Below, one piece after another: positions 1 through 5,540 of a stretch of DNA of 6,712 bases; position 1 is the stretch's first letter; each line of letters opens with the position of its first letter. The notes under the pieces are model-generated. The model did not search any database and was not told where the DNA came from. It saw nothing but the letters and a program-made list of their open reading frames with translations. The position numbers were made by a program, and so were the translations under genes. Where the stretch lies: positions 1-6,712 of the forward strand of contig JAFTTD010000096.1 of NCBI GenBank assembly GCA_017466965.1. The letters are read 5' to 3'. The stretch comes from Bacteroidaceae bacterium. Its GTDB lineage: Bacteria; Bacteroidota; Bacteroidia; Bacteroidales; Bacteroidaceae.

Positions 1-850
1 CCTTGCCTTCAATACTAAGATACATTCCTTCAAAATGACACTCAAGGATTTCCGCCCTATAATCAGCCATCTGCTTGTAAGAGTAAGTTTTCACGGTTGC
101 CTTTGTATTCTGCATCATCACCATACCATTCTTGTCATCGGCATTAGTAATGGCAAAAGCGTCTTCAGGCAGATTGTCAAAGAACAACTTCTTTGCTTTT
201 ATATAATTATCAAAAGTCTTATGATAATCCAAATGGTCGCGAGTTATATTCGTAAATATACCGCCTGCAAACTTTAATCCGCCAATGCGATTCTGCACTA
301 CAGAGTGAGAGCTGACTTCCATGAAAGCATATTCGCAACCTTCATCAGCCATTCTTCCGAGCAACTTGTTCAACGTTATCGGGTCTGGTGTTGTGTGTTC
401 TGTTGGAACAGCCTCATCGTCAATATAATTCACAACGGTGGAAACAAGGCCTACCTTGTATCCTAAACGGCGAAACATATTATACAGCACTGTAGCTATG
501 GTTGTCTTGCCATTTGTTCCTGTCACTCCCACTAATTTCAGTCTTGAAGTAGGGTCACCATAGAAAGTCGTAGCCACTTTGCCCACTACAGACTCTGTAT
601 TTGCAACCACCAGGTATGTCACATCCTCCGAAATCTCCTTAGGCATTACTTCGCAAAGTACTGCTTTAGCCCCTTGCTCCACAGCTTTCGATATATAACC
701 ATGCCCATCTGTTTGAGTTCCTTTTACAGCAATGAACAAATGTCCTTCACCCACACAACGTGAATCAATGTTCACACCACTGATTTCTTTCTCAAGGCAA
801 CCTTCAACCTTTATAAGGTTCAGGTCTTTGACGAGAGTTTCGAGTTTCAT
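1..850 (-). CDS. murE: MurE, UDP-N-acetylmuramoyl-dipeptide ligase, N-terminal 283 codons (cut by window edge)
   Basis: Cytoplasmic ATP-dependent Mur ligase that adds the third amino acid (meso-diaminopimelate in most Bacteroidetes) to UDP-MurNAc-L-Ala-D-Glu. I translated it from the ATG at 850-848; the frame stays open to base 1, so the C-terminus lies outside. Residues 1 to about 95 form the uridine-binding domain. The central ATPase domain follows, with the P-loop TGTNGKTT at 110-117, a substrate-loop TTPDP at 153-157, the MEVSSHS segment near 177-183 and TRDHLDYH at 203-210. The lysine expected to be carbamylated is probably K220. The C-terminal motif that distinguishes diaminopimelate from lysine as substrate is not in the window, so specificity cannot be read. 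The start is supported by the family-typical N-terminus and an A/T-rich leader. It is last in the visible operon, 183 bases after the present ftsI stop, a gap that contains decayed ftsI sequence. Confidence 0.96.
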   Translation of the reverse strand, partial: MKLETLVKDLNLIKVEGCLEKEISGVNIDSRCVGEGHLFIAVKGTQTDGHGYISKAVEQGAKAVLCEVMPKEISEDVTYLVVANTESVVGKVATTFYGDPTSRLKLVGVTGTNGKTTIATVLYNMFRRLGYKVGLVSTVVNYIDDEAVPTEHTTPDPITLNKLLGRMADEGCEYAFMEVSSHSVVQNRIGGLKFAGGIFTNITRDHLDYHKTFDNYIKAKKLFFDNLPEDAFAITNADDKNGMVMMQNTKATVKTYSYKQMADYRAEILECHFEGMYLSIEGK

Positions 851-900
851 ATTTTCTTATTTTTATATTATTTAAGTTTCGCAAGCTCTGTTATATTAGA

Positions 901-940
901 GGAGTTAAGGAGTTAAGAAGTTAAGGAGTTAAGGAGTTCT
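901..940. repeat. Tandem 8-bp array A (GGAGTTAA on + strand), five units
   Basis: Five consecutive 8-bp units: GGAGTTAA, GGAGTTAA, GAAGTTAA, GGAGTTAA and a degenerate GGAGTTCT. The array lies between ftsI and murE, 50 bases before the murE start. On the transcribed (minus) strand it reads TTAACTCC. Compared in reverse complement with units 5493-5532 of array C, 37 of 40 bases match, and the variant unit TTAACTTC falls in the same third position, so the two arrays look like copies of one element in opposite orientation. There are no spacers, so this is not a CRISPR. Its function is unknown. Confidence 0.9.
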
Positions 941-962
941 CTGAATTGCTTAAGTTCACTTA

Positions 963-1043
963 TCATCTTCCTAAGTCCAGGACAACTGGCTCTCCTTTTT
1001 TCACTTACTGACCTGCAGGAACACTCTGCTTTTTCACTCTTCC
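963..1043 (-). pseudogene. Decayed 3' end of ftsI (remnant of the last PASTA domain)
   Basis: Just past the point where FtsI now ends, a different minus frame (codon starts 1043, 1040 and so on) reads GRVKKQSVPAGQ, then a TAA at 1007-1005, then VKKGEPVVLDLGR, then TGA at 965-963. This is the usual ending of a PASTA repeat (...GxVxxQSxPAGxxVxKGxxVxLxLG). It continues exactly where FtsI breaks off after NGV. The simplest reading is loss of one base close to 1045-1043, which moved ftsI out of frame onto the TGA at 1036-1034, plus a substitution that turned one PASTA codon into TAA. The frame and peptide are read directly; the mutational history is inference. A sequencing error could explain the frameshift but not the second stop as well. 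Confidence 0.8.
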
Positions 1044-3139
1044 ACCCCATTCACAATATCTTTCATGCCTCTATTCTCTATCGCAAAAACAGCATCACGA
1101 GCACCCATACCCACAAGGTCAGGCACTTCATCACTGTTATATTCTATAGGATTTATGCCAAGCGCACTACCCTTTATTTCCGCTGCGCCCCACTCTTCAT
1201 TCCTTCCGTGAGCAATATCTATGTTCAATTCATCAAGCACATTTTGAGCGGCATACATATTTCCTCTTTTAACATCAGGAACAGGAACAGACAACGAATC
1301 ATGAGCTAAAGCAACATCTTCTGTTATATTTTTTGAATAAACACGGGACGCAATTTTTGAGAACACAGGACCAGCTTGGCCACCTCCTGATGCAGGACTG
1401 CCTGGTTTTCTAATTGCCACAATACAAGAGTATTGAGGGGCCTCTGAAGGGAAATATCCACAAAAGCTAACAAGATACTCCATCGGTCCTGACTTATACC
1501 CGCCAGCACCTTTTGACACCTGTGCTGTACCCGTTTTTCCCGACACATGGAAATAAGGAGTTCCTGCCTTTTTGCCAGTTCCGTCCCTGTCATTAACAAC
1601 TCGCATCAGAATGCTCCGTATATCCTTCAGAGTTGACTCCTTACAAATGCTCTCCTTAATAACCTCAACCGGAAACTCCCTTATTATCTCTCCCTCTTTC
1701 TGCACAGCCTTGACGAAACGCGGACGTACCATCTTGCCATCATTCGCTATTGCATTATAGAATGTAACAGTTGAGATAGGAGGAATCTGAGTTTCATAGC
1801 CTATAGACATCCACGCCAATGCCGTTTTCGACCAATTGCTTCGGTTCTTTTCCGGCATACGAATTCTTGGTTCTGCAGAACCCACAAAGGGCAAATCCAA
1901 AGGTGTGCCGATACCTATACGATGAAGTCCTTCAACAAACTTTTCAGGGTTGTCATGATAGTTATCATCAATAAAACGGCTCACACCCACATTAGAAGAG
2001 TATTTCAGGCAATGTGCCACATCTATCTTATGGTATCCTCCTCTGTGCCAGTTATGGTCTTTCATAAAAGACCCATGCATCATGTATATTCCAGCCCCTG
2101 TGTCAACAATGTCGTTTACGTCAATCACTCCATCATCAAGGGCAACCATTATGGAAGCCGTCTTGAAAGTTGACCCTGGCTCCATAAGAGAAGCAAGCGC
2201 ATAATTTCTCGCCTCATAATAATTGCCGTCATCATAGCGTTGCAGATTGACTATAGCCTTCACGTCACCTGTCTTCACTTCCATCAGTATCACCACACCC
2301 ATAGAAGCATTAAGCTCAATCAGCTTTTCGCGCAAGGCACTCTCACAAACGTCCTGCATACCTACATCAAGAGTTGTTACAATGTCATATCCATCTTCCG
2401 CTTCACGGTCAATAATGTCAAGATACTTTGACAATACCTTCTTACGATGGCGCAAACCTTCCTTGCCATGCAGCAGCGAATCATAAGCCAATTCCAGTCC
2501 GGAACGTGCAGAGTCTTTTGCTCCGAACATCTCACCAAGAGTACGTTTTGCTAATGAGCCGAAAGGTTTTTTGCGATTATTACGTTCCTCATACACAACA
2601 CCGCTCACATTCTTATTCCTATGGTTGAACAACGGAAGACGCATCAGTTCATTAAACTGAATGTAATTGAGCACTTGCCTTGGGCAAATTTCATAATAAC
2701 GGCGCTTGGCATTAAAACCCTTCATCAGATGTTTTTTATACTCAGCAGAAGTCATGTTAGTACATATCTGCGCAAGACCGTCGCATATAGAGTCGAGTTT
2801 GGAAAGAAACACTGAATCTTTATATTCTATCATCTCCTGGCGTTTCTCATCCTCTTCCGGATTACCTGTTTTCTTTGGGATTCCTGACAAAAAATCAATA
2901 TAGACCTTATAGTCAGGCAGACTGCTTGCCATCAACTGCCCGTCAGACGAAAGGATGTTTCCTCTCGTAGGCTTAACAGGCAAACTGTCGCTGACATAGA
3001 CAGCACCAATACTCTGCCACTGCTCACGCTCCACAGTCATTGTATATACGGCTCTCCACAAGATACCTATACAAATCAGAACCGCCACCACAACGACACC
3101 GGTAAAACGTTTAGATATATATTTTTTGTCAAATTTCAT
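1034..3139 (-). CDS. ftsI: FtsI (PBP3) septal peptidoglycan transpeptidase with truncated PASTA tail
   Basis: Class B penicillin-binding protein that cross-links septal peptidoglycan in the periplasm as part of the divisome. It has 701 residues. A short cytoplasmic N-terminus is followed by one membrane helix at about 13-33. The PBP dimerisation domain begins with the RGNI...DG motif at 59-66. The transpeptidase domain carries all three catalytic motifs: STFK at 323-326 (nucleophile S323), SSN at 381-383 and KTG at 535-537. After about residue 614 there are PASTA-like segments: VPVPDVKRG...AAQNVLDEL and SDEVPDLVGMGARDAVFAIENRG. The second stops abruptly at NGVEE, and its missing half is readable in another frame directly downstream (963-1043). 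The start ATG has a good AGGAG five bases upstream. It lies 32 bases after the ftsL-like gene. Catalytic function should be intact, since the loss affects only the C-terminal tail. Confidence 0.97.
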   Translation of the reverse strand: MKFDKKYISKRFTGVVVVAVLICIGILWRAVYTMTVEREQWQSIGAVYVSDSLPVKPTRGNILSSDGQLMASSLPDYKVYIDFLSGIPKKTGNPEEDEKRQEMIEYKDSVFLSKLDSICDGLAQICTNMTSAEYKKHLMKGFNAKRRYYEICPRQVLNYIQFNELMRLPLFNHRNKNVSGVVYEERNNRKKPFGSLAKRTLGEMFGAKDSARSGLELAYDSLLHGKEGLRHRKKVLSKYLDIIDREAEDGYDIVTTLDVGMQDVCESALREKLIELNASMGVVILMEVKTGDVKAIVNLQRYDDGNYYEARNYALASLMEPGSTFKTASIMVALDDGVIDVNDIVDTGAGIYMMHGSFMKDHNWHRGGYHKIDVAHCLKYSSNVGVSRFIDDNYHDNPEKFVEGLHRIGIGTPLDLPFVGSAEPRIRMPEKNRSNWSKTALAWMSIGYETQIPPISTVTFYNAIANDGKMVRPRFVKAVQKEGEIIREFPVEVIKESICKESTLKDIRSILMRVVNDRDGTGKKAGTPYFHVSGKTGTAQVSKGAGGYKSGPMEYLVSFCGYFPSEAPQYSCIVAIRKPGSPASGGGQAGPVFSKIASRVYSKNITEDVALAHDSLSVPVPDVKRGNMYAAQNVLDELNIDIAHGRNEEWGAAEIKGSALGINPIEYNSDEVPDLVGMGARDAVFAIENRGMKDIVNGVEE

Positions 3140-3144
3140 TATAT

Positions 3145-3149
3145 CTCCT
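3145..3149 (-). promoter_or_regulatory. Shine-Dalgarno of ftsI (AGGAG)
   Basis: The minus strand reads AGGAG, then ATATA, then the ftsI ATG at 3139. The five-base spacing is good for a ribosome binding site. It fixes the ftsI start and is notable because Bacteroidetes genes often rely on A/T-rich leaders without such a site; the other starts in this window lack one as well placed. Confidence 0.6.
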
Positions 3150-3171
3150 GCATTTTTATATTTAGCATGAA

Positions 3172-3663
3172 TTAATCATTTGTCCTTATAAGATAAGGTG
3201 GCAGAACAGGGGTATGCAACAAACTGTCCGGAGTAGTTTTCAACACTCGTTCCACATTCGACTGCCTGCTCAGATTCATTATTTCGCTCGACTGTGTAAG
3301 AACGTTGTATTTAACATCCTGCAGTTCACCACGCAGCTCATCAATCTTAATAATGTCCTGCTGGCTCGAATATCTGTTGCCAGTATATACAATCATAAGA
3401 AAAGCAACAAACAAGAACCACATTATCTGCTTTACAACGAACTTGCTCTGAAGAATATCACCTCCAAGAATAGACTTAAGCGAAAACTCTCCTATGCCAT
3501 CTTCCTCATCTGTAAACTTCTTGATAGCTTCAATTGCCTCCGCTTTATCTTCTGTCTCCTCTAAGTTCGTATCATCATGCAGGAGCAATCCTTCAAGTTC
3601 TTCCTGAACTTTAGATTCGTCAGCAAGCCCCTTATTTATGTCATATTCCTTTTTCTTGCTCAT
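3172..3663 (-). CDS. ftsL: FtsL-like cell division protein, single-pass membrane
   Basis: A 163-residue protein in the position of ftsL between rsmH and ftsI. A long, highly charged and acidic cytoplasmic N-terminus (about 1-74) precedes one membrane helix at about 75-94 (FVVKQIMWFLFVAFLMIVYT). A periplasmic segment follows, with a predicted coiled coil at about 102-137 rich in heptad-like hydrophobic positions (IIKIDELRGELQDV). That is the topology of FtsL, which with its partner protein bridges FtsI and the rest of the divisome. The N-terminus is much longer than in E. coli FtsL, as is usual in Bacteroidetes FtsL-like proteins. Sequence conservation of FtsL is low, so the call rests on topology and gene order. 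The start is ATG at 3663, 30 bases after the rsmH stop. An AGGAG lies about 20 bases upstream, too far to be a clear ribosome site. Confidence 0.85.
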   Translation of the reverse strand: MSKKKEYDINKGLADESKVQEELEGLLLHDDTNLEETEDKAEAIEAIKKFTDEEDGIGEFSLKSILGGDILQSKFVVKQIMWFLFVAFLMIVYTGNRYSSQQDIIKIDELRGELQDVKYNVLTQSSEIMNLSRQSNVERVLKTTPDSLLHTPVLPPYLIRTND

Positions 3664-3693
3664 AGCAACATTACAAGTCTTTACTCCTACAAA

Positions 3694-4632
3694 CTATAAT
3701 TTCTCCGCAATCCTCAATTTTGCACTCCGAGAACGCGGGTTTCGCTCCTGTTCCTCCATGTCCGGAACTATCACCTTATTGTTAATCAATCTGAAAGGCG
3801 ATTCCGAACGGCCAAAGAAGTCCTTTTCTTCATGCCCCTCACAATTGCCTGTTTTCATCATATTCTTTACTATACGATCTTCAAGCGAGTGATATGTAAT
3901 GACAACCAATCTACCCCCCGGACGCAACATGTCCCTTGCAGACACTAACATCTCTTTTAATGCATCCATTTCATGATTCACTTCTATGCGCAAAGCCTGA
4001 AAAGCTTTTGCCATATCTTTCTTCTCACGGTCACGCCCGAAAAACGGCTTGATGACATTCAACAAATCCTCTATCGTCTCTATCTTTTGCCCTGCCCTTG
4101 CCTTGACAATGGCAGAAGCCAATTTTCTGCTGTTCTTCAATTCGCCATACAGATAGAACAAATCAGCAAGGCTCTTTTCATCGTATGTGTTCACAACGTG
4201 CGCCGCTGTCATCCCGCCCGAACGATTCATTCTCATGTCCAGAGCGCCATTGAATCGGAACGAAAAGCCACGTTCCGAATCATCGAAATGATGTGACGAG
4301 ACGCCAAGGTCAGCCAAAATGCCATCTACAGACTCTACGCCGTAATATCTGAGAAAATTCTTCAGATAACGGAAATTACTGCGAACGAAAGTAAATTTGC
4401 TACATAACTTTTCATTCTCCGCCATCAGTTTTTCGCTTTGGCAAAAGGCATCCTCGTCTTGGTCAAAACTATACAAATGCGCACCCTCACCAAGTCGGCG
4501 CAATATCTCCCTGCTGTGTCCACCGCCACCAAACGTAACATCAACATAGGCACCGCCGTTGCCAATATTCAAACCATCCACACTCTCTTTGAGCAGGACC
4601 GGAACGTGATATGTAGTATTATTATCTTCCAT
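3694..4632 (-). CDS. rsmH: RsmH (MraW), 16S rRNA m4C1402 methyltransferase
   Basis: Cytoplasmic SAM-dependent enzyme that N4-methylates C1402 of 16S rRNA in the ribosomal P site. From the ATG at 4632 it has 312 residues, the usual family length. Motifs in this numbering: HVPVLLKES at 9-17, the SAM-binding DVTFGGGGHS at 31-40, the acidic SFDQD at 55-59, DGILADLGVSSHHFD at 103-117, the LDMRM segment at 131-135, YHSLEDRIVK at 247-256, and the basic C-terminal NPRSRSAKLR at 298-307. A GTG three bases upstream (4635) is also in frame; I prefer the ATG. The gene starts 41 bases after the mraZ stop and ends 30 bases before the ftsL-like gene, so it is in the same operon. No lesion is visible. Confidence 0.97.
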   Translation of the reverse strand: MEDNNTTYHVPVLLKESVDGLNIGNGGAYVDVTFGGGGHSREILRRLGEGAHLYSFDQDEDAFCQSEKLMAENEKLCSKFTFVRSNFRYLKNFLRYYGVESVDGILADLGVSSHHFDDSERGFSFRFNGALDMRMNRSGGMTAAHVVNTYDEKSLADLFYLYGELKNSRKLASAIVKARAGQKIETIEDLLNVIKPFFGRDREKKDMAKAFQALRIEVNHEMDALKEMLVSARDMLRPGGRLVVITYHSLEDRIVKNMMKTGNCEGHEEKDFFGRSESPFRLINNKVIVPDMEEQERNPRSRSAKLRIAEKL

Positions 4633-4673
4633 CACATTTCAGAAATTAAAAAGAAAGACAAATAGAGTTAGTC

Positions 4674-5132
4674 TCAAAAGCAAAATTCGTTCTTCGACAT
4701 CAGTTTCTGAACTTCTGACGCCAACGCCTCATCATCACCCAAAGCATTCTCACAGGCATCCTTGTCCCAAACTTCAATCCTATCATCCACAGCCAAAAAT
4801 CTTACATCTTGCCCAATACCGGCATATTGCAATTTACGTTTCGAAATCAGGAAACGTCCATTGCCGTCAAGTTCTACAATTTCAGCACCTGCAACAAAAC
4901 AACGCAAAATACGCTGGTGCTCAGCATTCCAATCACTCAAACGGCTGTGAAGAACATCAAGCATTGTATTCCAAAGACTTTCAGGATACAGCACAAGACA
5001 GCGCTGGAAAAGATCGGTACGAAGAATCAGACGATTCTCACCGGCAGTTTCCAGAACCTTACGGAATGCTGAAGGAAGGAATACTCTACCCTTAGCATCT
5101 GTCTTAGCAGGAAAATCTCCTATAAAACGCAT
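4674..5132 (-). CDS. mraZ: MraZ, transcriptional regulator of the dcw operon
   Basis: A 152-residue MraZ with the two AbrB-like swapped-hairpin repeats and their DxxGR signatures: TDAKGRVFLP at 11-20 and LDGNGRFLIS at 88-97. In family members characterised elsewhere MraZ is a ring-forming DNA-binding protein that represses its own operon through repeated TGGG-containing boxes, and such boxes occur here at 5175-5204. The start at 5132 (MRFIGDF...) is chosen because it matches the family N-terminus and follows the promoter at 5163-5170. The frame does extend to an ATG at 5195, but that ATG lies upstream of the -7 element and inside the operator, so it would not be on the transcript. First gene of the operon; no lesion seen. 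Confidence 0.97.
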   Translation of the reverse strand: MRFIGDFPAKTDAKGRVFLPSAFRKVLETAGENRLILRTDLFQRCLVLYPESLWNTMLDVLHSRLSDWNAEHQRILRCFVAGAEIVELDGNGRFLISKRKLQYAGIGQDVRFLAVDDRIEVWDKDACENALGDDEALASEVQKLMSKNEFCF

Positions 5133-5162
5133 CAGAATTTTGCTTTTTTTGATATTCCACTG

Positions 5163-5170
5163 CAAATATA
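5163..5170 (-). promoter_or_regulatory. Bacteroidetes-type -7 promoter element of the mraZ operon
   Basis: The minus strand reads TATATTTG, a full match to the TAnnTTTG consensus used by the Bacteroidetes primary sigma factor. It sits 30 bases upstream of the mraZ ATG, leaving room for a leader of roughly 20-25 bases. A perfect TTTG -33 box is absent; the best candidate at suitable spacing (about 20 bases) is TGTG at 5191-5194, inside the operator repeats. The start of transcription is inferred, not seen. Confidence 0.7.
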
Positions 5171-5174
5171 ACAA

Positions 5175-5204
5175 ATCCCCCACATTTCCCCACATTTTTC
5201 CACA
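5175..5204 (-). promoter_or_regulatory. MraZ operator: three 10-bp direct repeats
   Basis: The minus strand carries three adjacent 10-bp units: TGTGGAAAAA (5204-5195), TGTGGGGAAA (5194-5185) and TGTGGGGGAT (5184-5175). The cores are TGGAA, TGGGG and TGGGG, spaced five bases apart. Known MraZ boxes are direct repeats of TGGGN separated by 5-bp spacers, so the architecture fits, with the distal unit degenerate. The block ends four bases before the -7 element and covers the -33 region, so bound MraZ would block RNA polymerase. That MraZ of this species binds here is inference from the family. Confidence 0.75.
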
Positions 5205-5266
5205 ATATTTTAAAAAATTAAATTTGCAAGATTATTTTGGGTGGAAGAAAGGGAGTTAACTACCAT

Positions 5267-5302
5267 AAAAAAACTCGCAACCACATCAAATGCGATTGCG
5301 AG
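5267..5302 (-). terminator. Intrinsic terminator of the upstream gene
   Basis: On the minus strand, CTCGCAA (5302-5296) pairs with TTGCGAG (5280-5274) and is followed at once by seven T (5273-5267). The 15 bases between the arms can add six inner pairs (two or three of them G-U) around a UUG loop, giving about 13 pairs in all. This ends transcription from the gene at 5533 and separates it from the mraZ promoter. On the plus strand no T-run follows, so it is one-directional. Confidence 0.85.
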
Positions 5303-5332
5303 CCACCTACAAAACTTTAATAAAATATATTT

Positions 5333-5355
5333 AACTTCCGCGAACAAGGGAAGTT
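5333..5355. repeat. Small inverted repeat AACTTCC / GGAAGTT
   Basis: AACTTCC (5333-5339) and GGAAGTT (5349-5355) can form a 7-bp stem with a 9-base loop. On the minus strand it precedes the stronger terminator and is followed by an A/T-rich stretch but no clean T-run, so it may be an extra 3'-end hairpin of the upstream transcript or mean nothing. Confidence 0.35.
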
Positions 5356-5380
5356 GTTAAAGTTCAAACTCTTCCTTATA

Positions 5381-5432
5381 AGGTTATAAGGTTATGAGGT
5401 TATGAGGTTGTAAGGTTATAAGGTTGTAAGGT
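5381..5432. repeat. Tandem 8-bp array B (AGGTTATA), six and a half units
   Basis: Units at 5381, 5389, 5397, 5405, 5413 and 5421 read AGGTTATA, AGGTTATG, AGGTTATG, AGGTTGTA, AGGTTATA and AGGTTGTA, then a partial AGGT. The array is preceded by CCTTATA, which makes a perfect CCTTATAAGG palindrome across its left edge (5374-5383). It has the same 8-bp period as arrays A and C but a different unit. It falls in the 3' untranslated part of the upstream gene's transcript. Function unknown. Confidence 0.9.
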
Positions 5433-5460
5433 AGGCAATGCCACCCTGTGCATTTGTCTG

Positions 5461-5540
5461 AACTCCTGAACTTCTGAACTCCTTACCTCCCTTTAACTCC
5501 TTAACTCCTTAACTTCTTAACTACTTAACTCCTTACTCCT
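5461..5540. repeat. Tandem 8-bp array C (TTAACTCC), about ten units
   Basis: Ten contiguous units in 8-bp register. The left four are degenerate (AACTCCTG, AACTTCTG, AACTCCTT, ACCTCCCT). The right part is regular: TTAACTCC, TTAACTCC, TTAACTTC, TTAACTAC, TTAACTCC, then TTACTCCT. The last unit overlaps the end of the neighbouring gene: its TTA is that gene's stop codon on the minus strand. The orientation is opposite to array A. No spacers, so not a CRISPR. Confidence 0.9.

Larger units (their letters stand above)
5133..5532. other. 400-base intergenic region before the dcw operon
   Basis: I find no gene here. From the mraZ side outward it holds the mraZ leader, a -7 promoter element, three 10-bp MraZ-type boxes, an A/T-rich stretch, the terminator of the upstream gene, a small inverted repeat, array B (AGGTTATA units) and array C (TTAACTCC units). 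The stretch 5205-5266 shows nothing beyond high A/T content and one isolated GGAGTTAA at 5252-5259, identical to the array A unit. The single short frames across the region have no codon pattern or recognisable product. Confidence 0.85.

Noticed and set aside
35..277. Plus-strand 80-residue open frame
   Set aside because: Antisense to a well-conserved part of murE (VSSHS to TRDHLDYH and beyond); no independent support.
3214..3564. Plus-strand 116-residue open frame
   Set aside because: It lies entirely antisense to the ftsL-like gene and has no recognisable domain; its composition is that of a reverse-complement shadow.
5133..5195. Longer MraZ starting at the ATG at 5195 (173 residues)
   Set aside because: The 21 extra residues have no family match, and the ATG lies upstream of the -7 element and inside the operator repeats.
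5274..5302. Terminator acting on plus-strand transcription
   Set aside because: No T-run follows the hairpin on the plus strand, and there is no plus-strand gene to terminate.
5381..5540. CRISPR array
   Set aside because: Units are only 8 bp and directly adjacent, with no unique spacers and no cas genes nearby.
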